Part shown: positions 8,698 to 14,775 of the stretch, one piece after another
How the letters are laid out: every line of letters begins with the position of its first letter
Position numbering within the stretch: position 1 is the first letter of the stretch
NCBI GenBank assembly: GCA_016710625.1
Contig: JADJVK010000045.1
Span: 1-16,733, forward strand
Origin: Saprospiraceae bacterium
Lineage (GTDB): Bacteria > Bacteroidota > Bacteroidia > Chitinophagales > Saprospiraceae
DNA: 16,733 nt
Reading direction: 5' to 3'
The notes under the pieces: generated by a model
Told to the model about the DNA's origin: nothing
Databases searched by the model: none
What the model saw: the letters and a program-made list of their open reading frames with translations, nothing else
Position numbers and translations under genes: made by a program

Positions 8698-8757
8698 ATT
8701 GGTATTGTTTATCTATAAAATTATTCAAATGATATTCATAAAATAAATAATACCAAT
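8698..8757. repeat. Imperfect 15-bp inverted repeat between rel and the VWA gene
   Basis: ATTGGTATTGTTTAT (8698-8712) is the reverse complement of ATAAATAATACCAAT (8743-8757) at 14 of 15 positions, with a 30-nt A/T-rich loop. It begins 29 bases after the rel stop and ends 46 bases before the VWA start. No T-tract follows either arm, so it is not a standard terminator. It could be an operator, an RNA-stabilising hairpin or a remnant of a small repeat element. Confidence 0.55.
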
Positions 8758-8803
8758 TTCCTATTTTTAAACTATAATTTCATTTTTTCGTTATTATTCC
8801 ATT

Positions 8804-9895
8804 ATGATTGGATTTCGGTTTTCAGCATTTTTTGAAGATGACAAAATTAAAGCGATTTATGACAATTTGTTGAAATTGTTTCAAGAGTTGTTGCTTTATA
8901 CCAATGGAAATATTACCGAAACTTTGAGTTGGATGACTCAGATTGATCAGCAATATAAAATTACGGATGAGAGCTATGGTATGGCTGATTTTATCCAAGA
9001 TTTGATTGATCAAGGAATGATAGAGCAAAATGAAAATAACCACTTTGTCCCTTCTCGAAAATCAGAAATTGCCCTCAGAAAGAAAGCTTTAAAAGATGTA
9101 TTTGGTGAAATAAAGAAATCTAAAAAAGGCAATCACAATACTAAATTTAATGGACTGGGTGACGAACCTACCAGCAATGCAAAACCCTACGAATATGGCG
9201 ACCCTGTTGACAAATTGGCAATGACCAATTCGTTGAAAAATGCACAAATCAATCACGGAATAGATGATTTTTATTTGCTCAATGAAGATTTGGAGGTGCA
9301 AGAAAGTTTGTTGCAAAGCCAAATGAGTACAGTTCTAATGATTGATATTTCGCATTCAATGATTTTGTATGGGGAGGACAGAATCACCCCAGCCAAGAGG
9401 GTGGCACTTGCTTTGGCAGAATATATTCGTTCTCGTTTTCCAAAAGACACCTTAGATATTATTGTTTTTGGGAATGATGCTTGGCAAATTGAATTGAAAG
9501 ATTTGCCATATCTGGAAGTCGGTCCCTATCATACCAATACAGTGGCTGGACTAGAATTAGCTATGGATATTTTGAAAAAGAGTAGAAATCCGAATAAACA
9601 AATCTTTATGATTACAGATGGTAAACCAACATGCATCAAAAAAGGAAAAAAATATTATAAAAACAGCTATGGGTTAGATCGAAAAATCATTTCCAGAACA
9701 TTGACTTTAGCTGCTATTTGTAAGAAAATCCATATTCCTATCACAACATTCATGATTACAGACGACCCTTATTTGGTGTCTTTTGTAGAAGAATTTACGA
9801 AAGTAAATCAAGGGAAAGCCTTTTATAGTTCCTTGCAAGGTTTGGGAGATTATGTTTTTAGGGATTATAAAAATAATAAAAACAGGAGAAAATAA
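8804..9895 (+). CDS. VWA-domain protein with intact MIDAS, function unknown
   Basis: A cytoplasmic-looking 363-residue protein without signal peptide or membrane segment. Its N-terminal ~160 residues are helical and charged, and include 'PYEYGDPVDKL' (128-138), a linker seen in a family of uncharacterised VWA proteins. The C-terminal von Willebrand A domain (~175-350) has a complete metal-ion-dependent adhesion site: DISHS (181-185), the Thr of 'HTNTV' (Thr246) and Asp272 in 'MITDGKPT'. The closing 'DPYLVSFVEEF' and 'GKAFYSS' also fit this family. Such proteins are often encoded beside a MoxR/Mg-chelatase-type AAA+ ATPase, but none is present in this window. Start: the ATG at 8804 fits the conserved 'GFRFS' opening. 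The FMN-reductase gene follows after 27 bases and may be co-transcribed. Confidence 0.85.
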   Translation: MIGFRFSAFFEDDKIKAIYDNLLKLFQELLLYTNGNITETLSWMTQIDQQYKITDESYGMADFIQDLIDQGMIEQNENNHFVPSRKSEIALRKKALKDVFGEIKKSKKGNHNTKFNGLGDEPTSNAKPYEYGDPVDKLAMTNSLKNAQINHGIDDFYLLNEDLEVQESLLQSQMSTVLMIDISHSMILYGEDRITPAKRVALALAEYIRSRFPKDTLDIIVFGNDAWQIELKDLPYLEVGPYHTNTVAGLELAMDILKKSRNPNKQIFMITDGKPTCIKKGKKYYKNSYGLDRKIISRTLTLAAICKKIHIPITTFMITDDPYLVSFVEEFTKVNQGKAFYSSLQGLGDYVFRDYKNNKNRRK

Positions 9896-9922
9896 TATTT
9901 CACCAACTTCATTCACCAAAAG

Positions 9923-10450
9923 ATGAAAAAGAAAATATTTGCAATATCTGGCAGTACTCGAAAAAATGCTTCTAGTAATTTATTAATTAACTATATTCGA
10001 GAAATCAATCAAGATAATTTTGATATAATTGAGTATCCATCCATTGAGCTGCTACCTCATTTCAATCCTGACTTAGAGCAAACAGCATTGCCCAGCGAAG
10101 TAGTTGAATTTAGAAAACTAATTGAGGAAGCAGATGGGGTGTTGATTTGCACACCTGAATACATTTTTAGTTTGCCTGGAAGTTTGAAAAATGCATTGGA
10201 ATGGACTGTAGCAACAATTGTATTTGACTCAAAACCAACTGCTTTGATTGTAGCTTCTGCTTTAGGTGAGCATGCATTTCAGGAGTTATTGTTGATAATG
10301 AAGACGATGTCAGCAAATTATAAGGAGGATACAACCATGCTCATATCTGGTATACGTTCCAAATTTGATGAAAATTCGGAATTGAAGGATGCTGTTTTAA
10401 AAGAAAAATTAATGCTTTTGTCGAATAATTTCAAAAAATTAATGGATTAA
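9923..10450 (+). CDS. NAD(P)H-dependent FMN reductase-like flavoprotein
   Basis: Flavodoxin-like fold protein of the NADPH-dependent FMN reductase / azoreductase family, 175 residues, cytosolic. The phosphate-binding loop 'GSTRKNASSN' (10-19) follows the first beta strand, and 'CTPEYIFSLPGSLKNALEW' (76-94) is the second flavin-contact region; both are diagnostic. Physiological substrates of such proteins (free flavin, quinones, azo dyes, chromate) cannot be told from sequence. It has 27-base gaps on both sides, to the VWA gene and to the small secreted protein, which suggests one transcript. No Shine-Dalgarno sequence is seen before the ATG. Confidence 0.88.
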   Translation: MKKKIFAISGSTRKNASSNLLINYIREINQDNFDIIEYPSIELLPHFNPDLEQTALPSEVVEFRKLIEEADGVLICTPEYIFSLPGSLKNALEWTVATIVFDSKPTALIVASALGEHAFQELLLIMKTMSANYKEDTTMLISGIRSKFDENSELKDAVLKEKLMLLSNNFKKLMD

Positions 10451-10477
10451 CTACAACTTTATCTTAAAATTAATCTG

Positions 10478-10966
10478 ATGAGAATTTTATTTGTAATAGT
10501 TATTACCTTTTTGTGCCAATATGGATATAGCCAAAAAAAACTGAAAGATGGATTATATGTGGTGGATAAATTAGAAATTGAAGCTAATTATAAATCCAAA
10601 TCGAAAACCAAACAAGTCGTTCATTTCAATAAACAATTTACTTTAGAAAATCCTGCTGAATATGGACCTATTGTAATCTTAAATAATGATTTTGTTCCGC
10701 TTGAATTGGCAGAAAACCCTGAGACACAGCAGCAAACCGATGAAAAGAAATTATTATTGCTCAAACTGACAAAGGCAGCTTCTGAAAAATTAAAAACTTT
10801 TTCAACTAAGAATTTGATGAAACATGTGGCGATCATAGTTAATGGCGAAGTCCTCACAGTTCATAAAATCAAAGAACCCCTTACCAGTGGAATGATGCAA
10901 ATCACAAGATGCACCGACAATGCCTGTGAACAATTGTATAAAGTGCTGAAAGACAATGTGAAATAA
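10478..10966 (+). CDS. Small exported protein resembling the SecD P1-head subdomain
   Basis: A 162-residue protein. Residues 1-18 look like a Sec signal peptide (hydrophobic core 'ILFVIVITFL', likely cleavage after 'YGYS'), so the mature form should be periplasmic or outer-membrane associated; there is no lipobox. Residues ~93-145 ('LLKLTKAASEKLKTFS' followed by 'KHVAIIVNGEVLTVHKIKEPLT' in two blocks, then 'MMQIT') follow the pattern of the periplasmic P1-head of SecD: a helix of the 'LTKEGAEKF' type, 'GKxxAIVxDGxVxSAPxIxxxI' and a final 'IxG'-like strand. No SecD transmembrane helices are present. Cys145 and Cys150 near the end could form a disulfide. It is last in the trio with the VWA and flavoprotein genes and converges on the next gene with a 5-base gap. 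Similarity is judged by eye; function is unknown. Confidence 0.7.
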   Translation: MRILFVIVITFLCQYGYSQKKLKDGLYVVDKLEIEANYKSKSKTKQVVHFNKQFTLENPAEYGPIVILNNDFVPLELAENPETQQQTDEKKLLLLKLTKAASEKLKTFSTKNLMKHVAIIVNGEVLTVHKIKEPLTSGMMQITRCTDNACEQLYKVLKDNVK

Positions 10967-10971
10967 GAATT

Positions 10972-12327
10972 TTACTTCTTTTGCATTTTTACAAAATTTA
11001 TATATAATTGATTCAATTGATTTTTTCCCACAAATTTATTTTTATCCGAAATCTGAAAGTGTAATTTTATATAGTGAACACCTTTCGGTAGGTCTGCAAT
11101 TGAAATAAAGGTAATAAATCCCAGTTCATTCGTTAAGTTATGCCTTTGAAAATACCATTTTTGATCCAATTTTGAACTGTCATCCAGAGAAACTGTAATG
11201 TATTTACCAAAGGCATTTAATCTATTTTCAGTTTCTATATTGACGAGTTGAGTACTATCACTCGGAACATCTTGAGGAGTATAAAAGTCCTTTAGATCAA
11301 TATCGTGATAGGCTTGATAAACACAAAAAAGGGGTACTATATCATCCTTTATATATTTGCTTGGAATAGAAACAATACTAATCGGTTCATTTTCAGACCT
11401 TTGGTCATCGTAGAATCTATTGAAAAAAATGTATTTTCCAGTTTTATCATCAATTTTAAAACTTCTTTTATCAAATCCGTTACCAATATTTCTGGACATG
11501 CTTTCTGTTGTAATTAAGCCAATTGCGATATAAATTACAATAATTAAGCCTGTAAAGAATCTGCCTAAATTAGAATTTAATACATGAAGTTGTTTTCTGA
11601 TTAGAAAGTTTAATGAGATATAATTGGTGATAATATAAAACGGATGAAATATTTTAGGGATGAATTTTACTTTTCTAAATAGAACTAAAAAAATATAATC
11701 AAATATACCTAGACTTGCCAGTATGGCAAATAATAAGGAAAAATTTAAAATAGAAGTATTTCTATCGGAAAATTCTACATCAAATAAATTTATACCTGCA
11801 AGATTAAATACTGAAATTATGGAAAAAAATATGAGAGCTAATCCAATAAATTTTATGATTAATATGATTGAAATCGAAAAAGAAAATCCTGCTAATTTTT
11901 CACTGAATTCTATTAAAGTATCCGATGTGGTATTTTTTATTAATTTCTTTTCCGTATATTCTGAATATTTTAATCGCTCTTTCCGAATGCCATTTGGGTA
12001 GATAAAATCAATTCCTAAATAGCACAAAGTCAAGACTCTAAAAAAGATATTCATGGAAAAACCAACAATCAAAGCATTGATTCCGGCAGAAATGAAAAAA
12101 TAGCCAAGTTGCAAAAAAGCAACAAAAATGATGTCTAAACTTTCTGCTATTGTAAGAAAGTTTAACTTGATAATTGAAGGTAAATTTATTAAGGAAACTA
12201 TCGCTCCTGTTGAAAATAGAAGCTCTATTTGTATTCTTTGATTAAATAATTCTGAAACAAAATCTTTTTTTAATTGGGGATTTTCACCATGTGATTCAGC
12301 TGTTAAATCTTCTTTTTGCTCAAGCAT
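10972..12327 (-). CDS. Multi-pass membrane protein with C-terminal extracytoplasmic domain, unrecognised
   Basis: I do not recognise this 451-residue protein. A hydrophilic, acidic N-terminus (1-30) precedes several hydrophobic segments, roughly 35-55, 63-83, 85-105, 148-177, 192-217 and 257-274. About 175 mostly hydrophilic residues follow, rich in aromatic and charged positions with alternating beta-like patterns ('KYITVSLDDSS', 'ELGFITFISIADLPKG', 'HYIKLHFQI'). These could be a periplasmic beta-domain if an even number of helices precedes it. No enzyme motif or nucleotide-binding site is visible. Base composition appears more A/T-rich than in the neighbouring groEL. It is divergent from groES, sharing 235 bases of upstream DNA. 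The start is fixed by a promoter match just upstream and by the lack of another Met before residue 92. Confidence 0.75.
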   Translation of the reverse strand: MLEQKEDLTAESHGENPQLKKDFVSELFNQRIQIELLFSTGAIVSLINLPSIIKLNFLTIAESLDIIFVAFLQLGYFFISAGINALIVGFSMNIFFRVLTLCYLGIDFIYPNGIRKERLKYSEYTEKKLIKNTTSDTLIEFSEKLAGFSFSISIILIIKFIGLALIFFSIISVFNLAGINLFDVEFSDRNTSILNFSLLFAILASLGIFDYIFLVLFRKVKFIPKIFHPFYIITNYISLNFLIRKQLHVLNSNLGRFFTGLIIVIYIAIGLITTESMSRNIGNGFDKRSFKIDDKTGKYIFFNRFYDDQRSENEPISIVSIPSKYIKDDIVPLFCVYQAYHDIDLKDFYTPQDVPSDSTQLVNIETENRLNAFGKYITVSLDDSSKLDQKWYFQRHNLTNELGFITFISIADLPKGVHYIKLHFQISDKNKFVGKNQLNQLYINFVKMQKK

Positions 12328-12337
12328 CTTTTTTTTT

Positions 12338-12369
12338 CAAAAATAATCCTTTCACCCAATCTATTACAA
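12338..12369 (-). promoter_or_regulatory. Promoter of the unrecognised membrane-protein gene
   Basis: On the minus strand TTG (12369-12367), a 21-nt spacer and TATTTTTG (12345-12338) match the Bacteroidota promoter. Transcription would start only about 5 bases before the ATG at 12327, implying a nearly leaderless mRNA. Confidence 0.5.
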
Positions 12370-12401
12370 CATATTTTAAGTTTTTTTTAAAGAAAAAAAC
12401 A

Positions 12402-12478
12402 TGACAAACTGTCAAGATGAATTTGTGTAATATCTAAGTCCTGTCAGAAAATGTCAGTTCGATTGTGAACTTTTGTCA
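12402..12478 (+). promoter_or_regulatory. Cluster of five TGTCA half-sites upstream of groES (possible activator-binding array)
   Basis: TGTCA occurs at 12410-12414, 12442-12446, 12452-12456 and 12474-12478, and inverted (TGACA) at 12402-12406. The first pair forms the palindrome TGACA-AAC-TGTCA. The direct copies are 32, 10 and 22 bases apart, near 3, 1 and 2 helical turns, so all would face the same side of the helix. They lie about 40 to 115 bases upstream of the predicted groES start point, where activators of sigma-54 RNA polymerase bind. The identity of the binding protein is unknown. Confidence 0.55.
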
Positions 12479-12489
12479 TAAAAATTGCA

Positions 12490-12506
12490 TTGGCACTATT
12501 CCTGCA
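12490..12506 (+). promoter_or_regulatory. Sigma-54 (-24/-12) promoter of groESL
   Basis: TTGGCACTATTCCTGCA matches the RpoN consensus YTGGCACGnnnnTTGCW at all but two specified positions. It keeps the invariant GG (12492-12493) and GC (12504-12505) with the required 10-base separation. Predicted start is near 12517, giving a ~46-nt leader to the groES ATG at 12563. No convincing TAnnTTTG promoter with a -33 partner was found on this strand between 12328 and 12562. Confidence 0.65.
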
Positions 12507-12562
12507 AGAAACGACTTGTTATTAATAAATTTTTTAATTCATTTATAAAAACAGAGCTTACT

Positions 12563-12826
12563 ATGAAGCCAATAAATGACAGAGTAGTAGTCAAGCCGGC
12601 ACCGGCTGAAGAAAAAACGAAAGGTGGTATCATTATTCCAGATACTGCGAAAGAAAAACCATTAAGAGGTGAAGTGATTGCTGTTGGTCCTGGAAAGGAT
12701 GGTAGTTTAATGACTGTTCAAGTGGGTGATATCGTTTTATACGGAAAATATGCTGGACAAGAATTAAGCTACGAAGGTAATGATTACCTAATTATGAGAG
12801 AAGACGATATTTTAATCGTTCTGTAA
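12563..12826 (+). CDS. groES: Co-chaperonin GroES
   Basis: The 10-kDa heptameric lid that caps GroEL. At 87 residues it is slightly short but complete. It has the opening 'MKPINDRVVVKP', the mobile GroEL-binding loop (residues ~17-33, with GGIIIP at 21-26), 'GEVIAVGPG' (36-44), 'VGDIVLYGKYAG' (54-65) and the closing 'IMREDDILIVL'. I chose the ATG at 12563, where family similarity begins; an in-frame TTG at 12485 overlaps the promoter and would add 26 unrelated residues. groEL starts 49 bases after the stop and shares the transcript. Confidence 0.97.
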   Translation: MKPINDRVVVKPAPAEEKTKGGIIIPDTAKEKPLRGEVIAVGPGKDGSLMTVQVGDIVLYGKYAGQELSYEGNDYLIMREDDILIVL

Positions 12827-12875
12827 TTTTTCAAACACTATTTTTCATTATTAAATTTAAAACAAAAAGTCTAAT

Positions 12876-14513
12876 ATGGCTAAGGAAATAACTTTTAGCA
12901 ATGACTCCAGAGAGAAATTAAAGTCTGGAATTGATGCTTTAGCAAACGCTGTGAAAGTAACATTAGGACCGAAAGGAAGAAATGTAGTTATTCAAAAAAG
13001 CTTCGGTACACCTATCATCACTAAAGATGGTGTGACTGTAGCGAAAGAAGTAGAATTGGAAGACCCAATTGCAAATATGGGTGCTCAAATGGTGAAAGAA
13101 GTGGCTTCTAAAACAGCAGATATTGCTGGTGATGGTACCACTACTGCTACTGTTTTAGCACAAGCTATTGTGACTGCAGGTATGAAAAACGTTGCTGCAG
13201 GAGCAAACCCAATGGATTTGAAAAGAGGTATAGATAAAGCGGTTATCGCTGCTATCGCTGACTTGAAAAAACAGTCAGAAGTAGTAGGGGATGATAACGA
13301 GAAAATCAAACAAGTAGCTACTATTTCTGCTAACAATGATGAAGCAATCGGTGCTTTGATTGCAGATGCAATGAAAAGAGTGACTAAGGATGGCGTTATC
13401 ACAGTAGAAGAAGCTAAATCTACTGATACATATGTGGATGAAGTTATCGGAATGCAATTCGATAGAGGTTATTTATCTCCATATTTCATCACTGATGCTG
13501 ACAATATGACTGCTGAATATGAGAATCCGTTAATTTTAATTACGGACAAAAAAATCAGCAATATGCAAGAATTATTGCCTGTGTTAGAAAAATCTCACCA
13601 ATCTGGCAGACCATTATTAATTATTGCTGAGGATGTAGATTCTCAAGCATTAGGTGTTTTGGTGGTGAATAGATTAAGAGCTAGTTTGAAAGTTGTGGCT
13701 GTGAAAGCTCCAGGATTTGGTGACAGAAGAAAAGCAATGTTAGAAGATATTGCTATTTTGACTGGCGGAACTGTAATCTCTGAAGAAAAAGGCTACAAAC
13801 TAGAAAATGCAACTTTGGAAGAGTTAGGTCAATGTGAGAAAATCACTATCGACAAAGACAATACGACCATTGTGAACGGAAAAGGATCTGACGAAGATAT
13901 CAAATCAAGAATCAACCAAATCAAACAACAAATTTCTACGACTACTAGCGACTATGACAAAGAGAAATTGCAAGAAAGACTAGCTAAATTAGCTGGTGGT
14001 GTTGCAGTACTTTATGTTGGAGCTGCTTCTGAAGTGGAAATGAAAGAAAAGAAAGACAGAGTAGATGATGCTTTGCATGCTACAAGAGCTGCTGTGGAAG
14101 AAGGAATCGTTTGTGGTGGTGGAGTTGCATTAGTAAGAGCAATAGATGCTTTAGCGACTTTGAAAGGCTCGAACGAAGACGAAAACACAGGTATCGAAAT
14201 CGTAAGAAAGGCATTAGAGGCTCCATTGAGAACAATTGCACAAAATGCAGGTCATGAAGGATCTGTAGTATTGATGCAAGTTCGAACTGGAAAAGCAGCT
14301 TATGGCTTCAATGCTAGAAGTGAGCAATACGAAGATTTGAAAAAAGCTGGTGTAATCGACCCAACTAAAGTAACAAGAGTTGCTTTAGAAAATGCAGCTT
14401 CAATTGCTGGTATGGTGTTGACAACTGAATGTGTGATCAACGACAAACCAAAAGCAGAAGCACCTCATAGTCATGGACATGACCCAATGGGTGGCATGGG
14501 TGGCATGATGTAA
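12876..14513 (+). CDS. groEL: Chaperonin GroEL
   Basis: The 60-kDa ATP-dependent chaperonin subunit that forms the double-ring folding chamber. At 545 residues it has normal length. Equatorial nucleotide-binding elements are intact: 'TLGPKGRNVV' (29-38), Asp51 in 'TKDGVTVAK' and 'GDGTTTATVLA' (85-95). The apical region contains 'RGYLSPYF' and 'KAPGFGDRRKAMLEDIAILTGG' in family order, and 'ATRAAVEEGIVCGGGVAL' marks the return to the equatorial domain. The C-terminal tail has the usual Gly-Gly-Met repeats, preceded by a short His-rich stretch 'PHSHGHDP'. It is the last gene of the groESL operon, followed by a strong terminator. Confidence 0.98.
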   Translation: MAKEITFSNDSREKLKSGIDALANAVKVTLGPKGRNVVIQKSFGTPIITKDGVTVAKEVELEDPIANMGAQMVKEVASKTADIAGDGTTTATVLAQAIVTAGMKNVAAGANPMDLKRGIDKAVIAAIADLKKQSEVVGDDNEKIKQVATISANNDEAIGALIADAMKRVTKDGVITVEEAKSTDTYVDEVIGMQFDRGYLSPYFITDADNMTAEYENPLILITDKKISNMQELLPVLEKSHQSGRPLLIIAEDVDSQALGVLVVNRLRASLKVVAVKAPGFGDRRKAMLEDIAILTGGTVISEEKGYKLENATLEELGQCEKITIDKDNTTIVNGKGSDEDIKSRINQIKQQISTTTSDYDKEKLQERLAKLAGGVAVLYVGAASEVEMKEKKDRVDDALHATRAAVEEGIVCGGGVALVRAIDALATLKGSNEDENTGIEIVRKALEAPLRTIAQNAGHEGSVVLMQVRTGKAAYGFNARSEQYEDLKKAGVIDPTKVTRVALENAASIAGMVLTTECVINDKPKAEAPHSHGHDPMGGMGGMM

Positions 14514-14537
14514 GAAAGCCAAATAAGTGATATATAG

Positions 14538-14575
14538 AAAGCTCTAACCCTTTTGGGTTAGGGCTTTTTTTATTC
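14538..14575 (+). terminator. Intrinsic terminator of groESL
   Basis: AAAGCTCTAACCC (14538-14550), loop TTTT, and GGGTTAGGGCTTT (14555-14567) pair along their whole length with one G-U wobble, followed by a run of T. It begins 24 bases after the groEL stop. It is the clearest terminator in the window. Confidence 0.92.
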
Positions 14576-14577
14576 TT

Positions 14578-14741
14578 TTACAATTATATTATTGTAATTA
14601 TTACTTTGGACTAAATTGTCATAATTTAAATTCAGAAATTTTCATTTAATAGTGTTCAAAGTAAGTCTCGAGTATTAATTTAAATAGAATCTAATATCAA
14701 AATCATTATAACTTCTTAAAAATTAATAAGATGATTAATTT
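14578..14741. repeat. Two small A/T-rich perfect palindromes in the groEL-asnB gap
   Basis: TTACAAT (14578-14584)/ATTGTAA (14591-14597), and AAATTAAT (14720-14727)/ATTAATTT (14734-14741), are each perfect with 6-nt loops. The second lies 35 bases beyond the asnB stop and, read on the minus strand, could be a weak terminator. In sequence this A/T-rich, chance palindromes are common. Apart from these and the groEL terminator, I see nothing in 14514-14775. Confidence 0.3.
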
Positions 14742-14775
14742 GAATATATAGCTGTATTAGTCTTTAAATAAGGGA

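Noticed and set aside
11723..12001. 92-residue open frame on the plus strand opposite the membrane-protein gene.
   Set aside because: Antisense to the longer frame with clear membrane-segment periodicity; no promoter or family signal.
12490..12498. TTGGCACTA resembles one arm of the CIRCE operator (TTAGCACTC).
   Set aside because: No GAGTGCTAA-like second arm follows at 9 bases. The same bases fit the sigma-54 consensus better, including the GG-N10-GC spacing.
12485..12562. TTG-initiated extension of GroES.
   Set aside because: It has no family similarity and overlaps the predicted promoter; similarity starts at the ATG at 12563.
13085..13402. 105-residue open frame on the minus strand inside groEL.
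   Set aside because: Mirror of conserved groEL codons; hydrophobic composition arises from the antisense frame.
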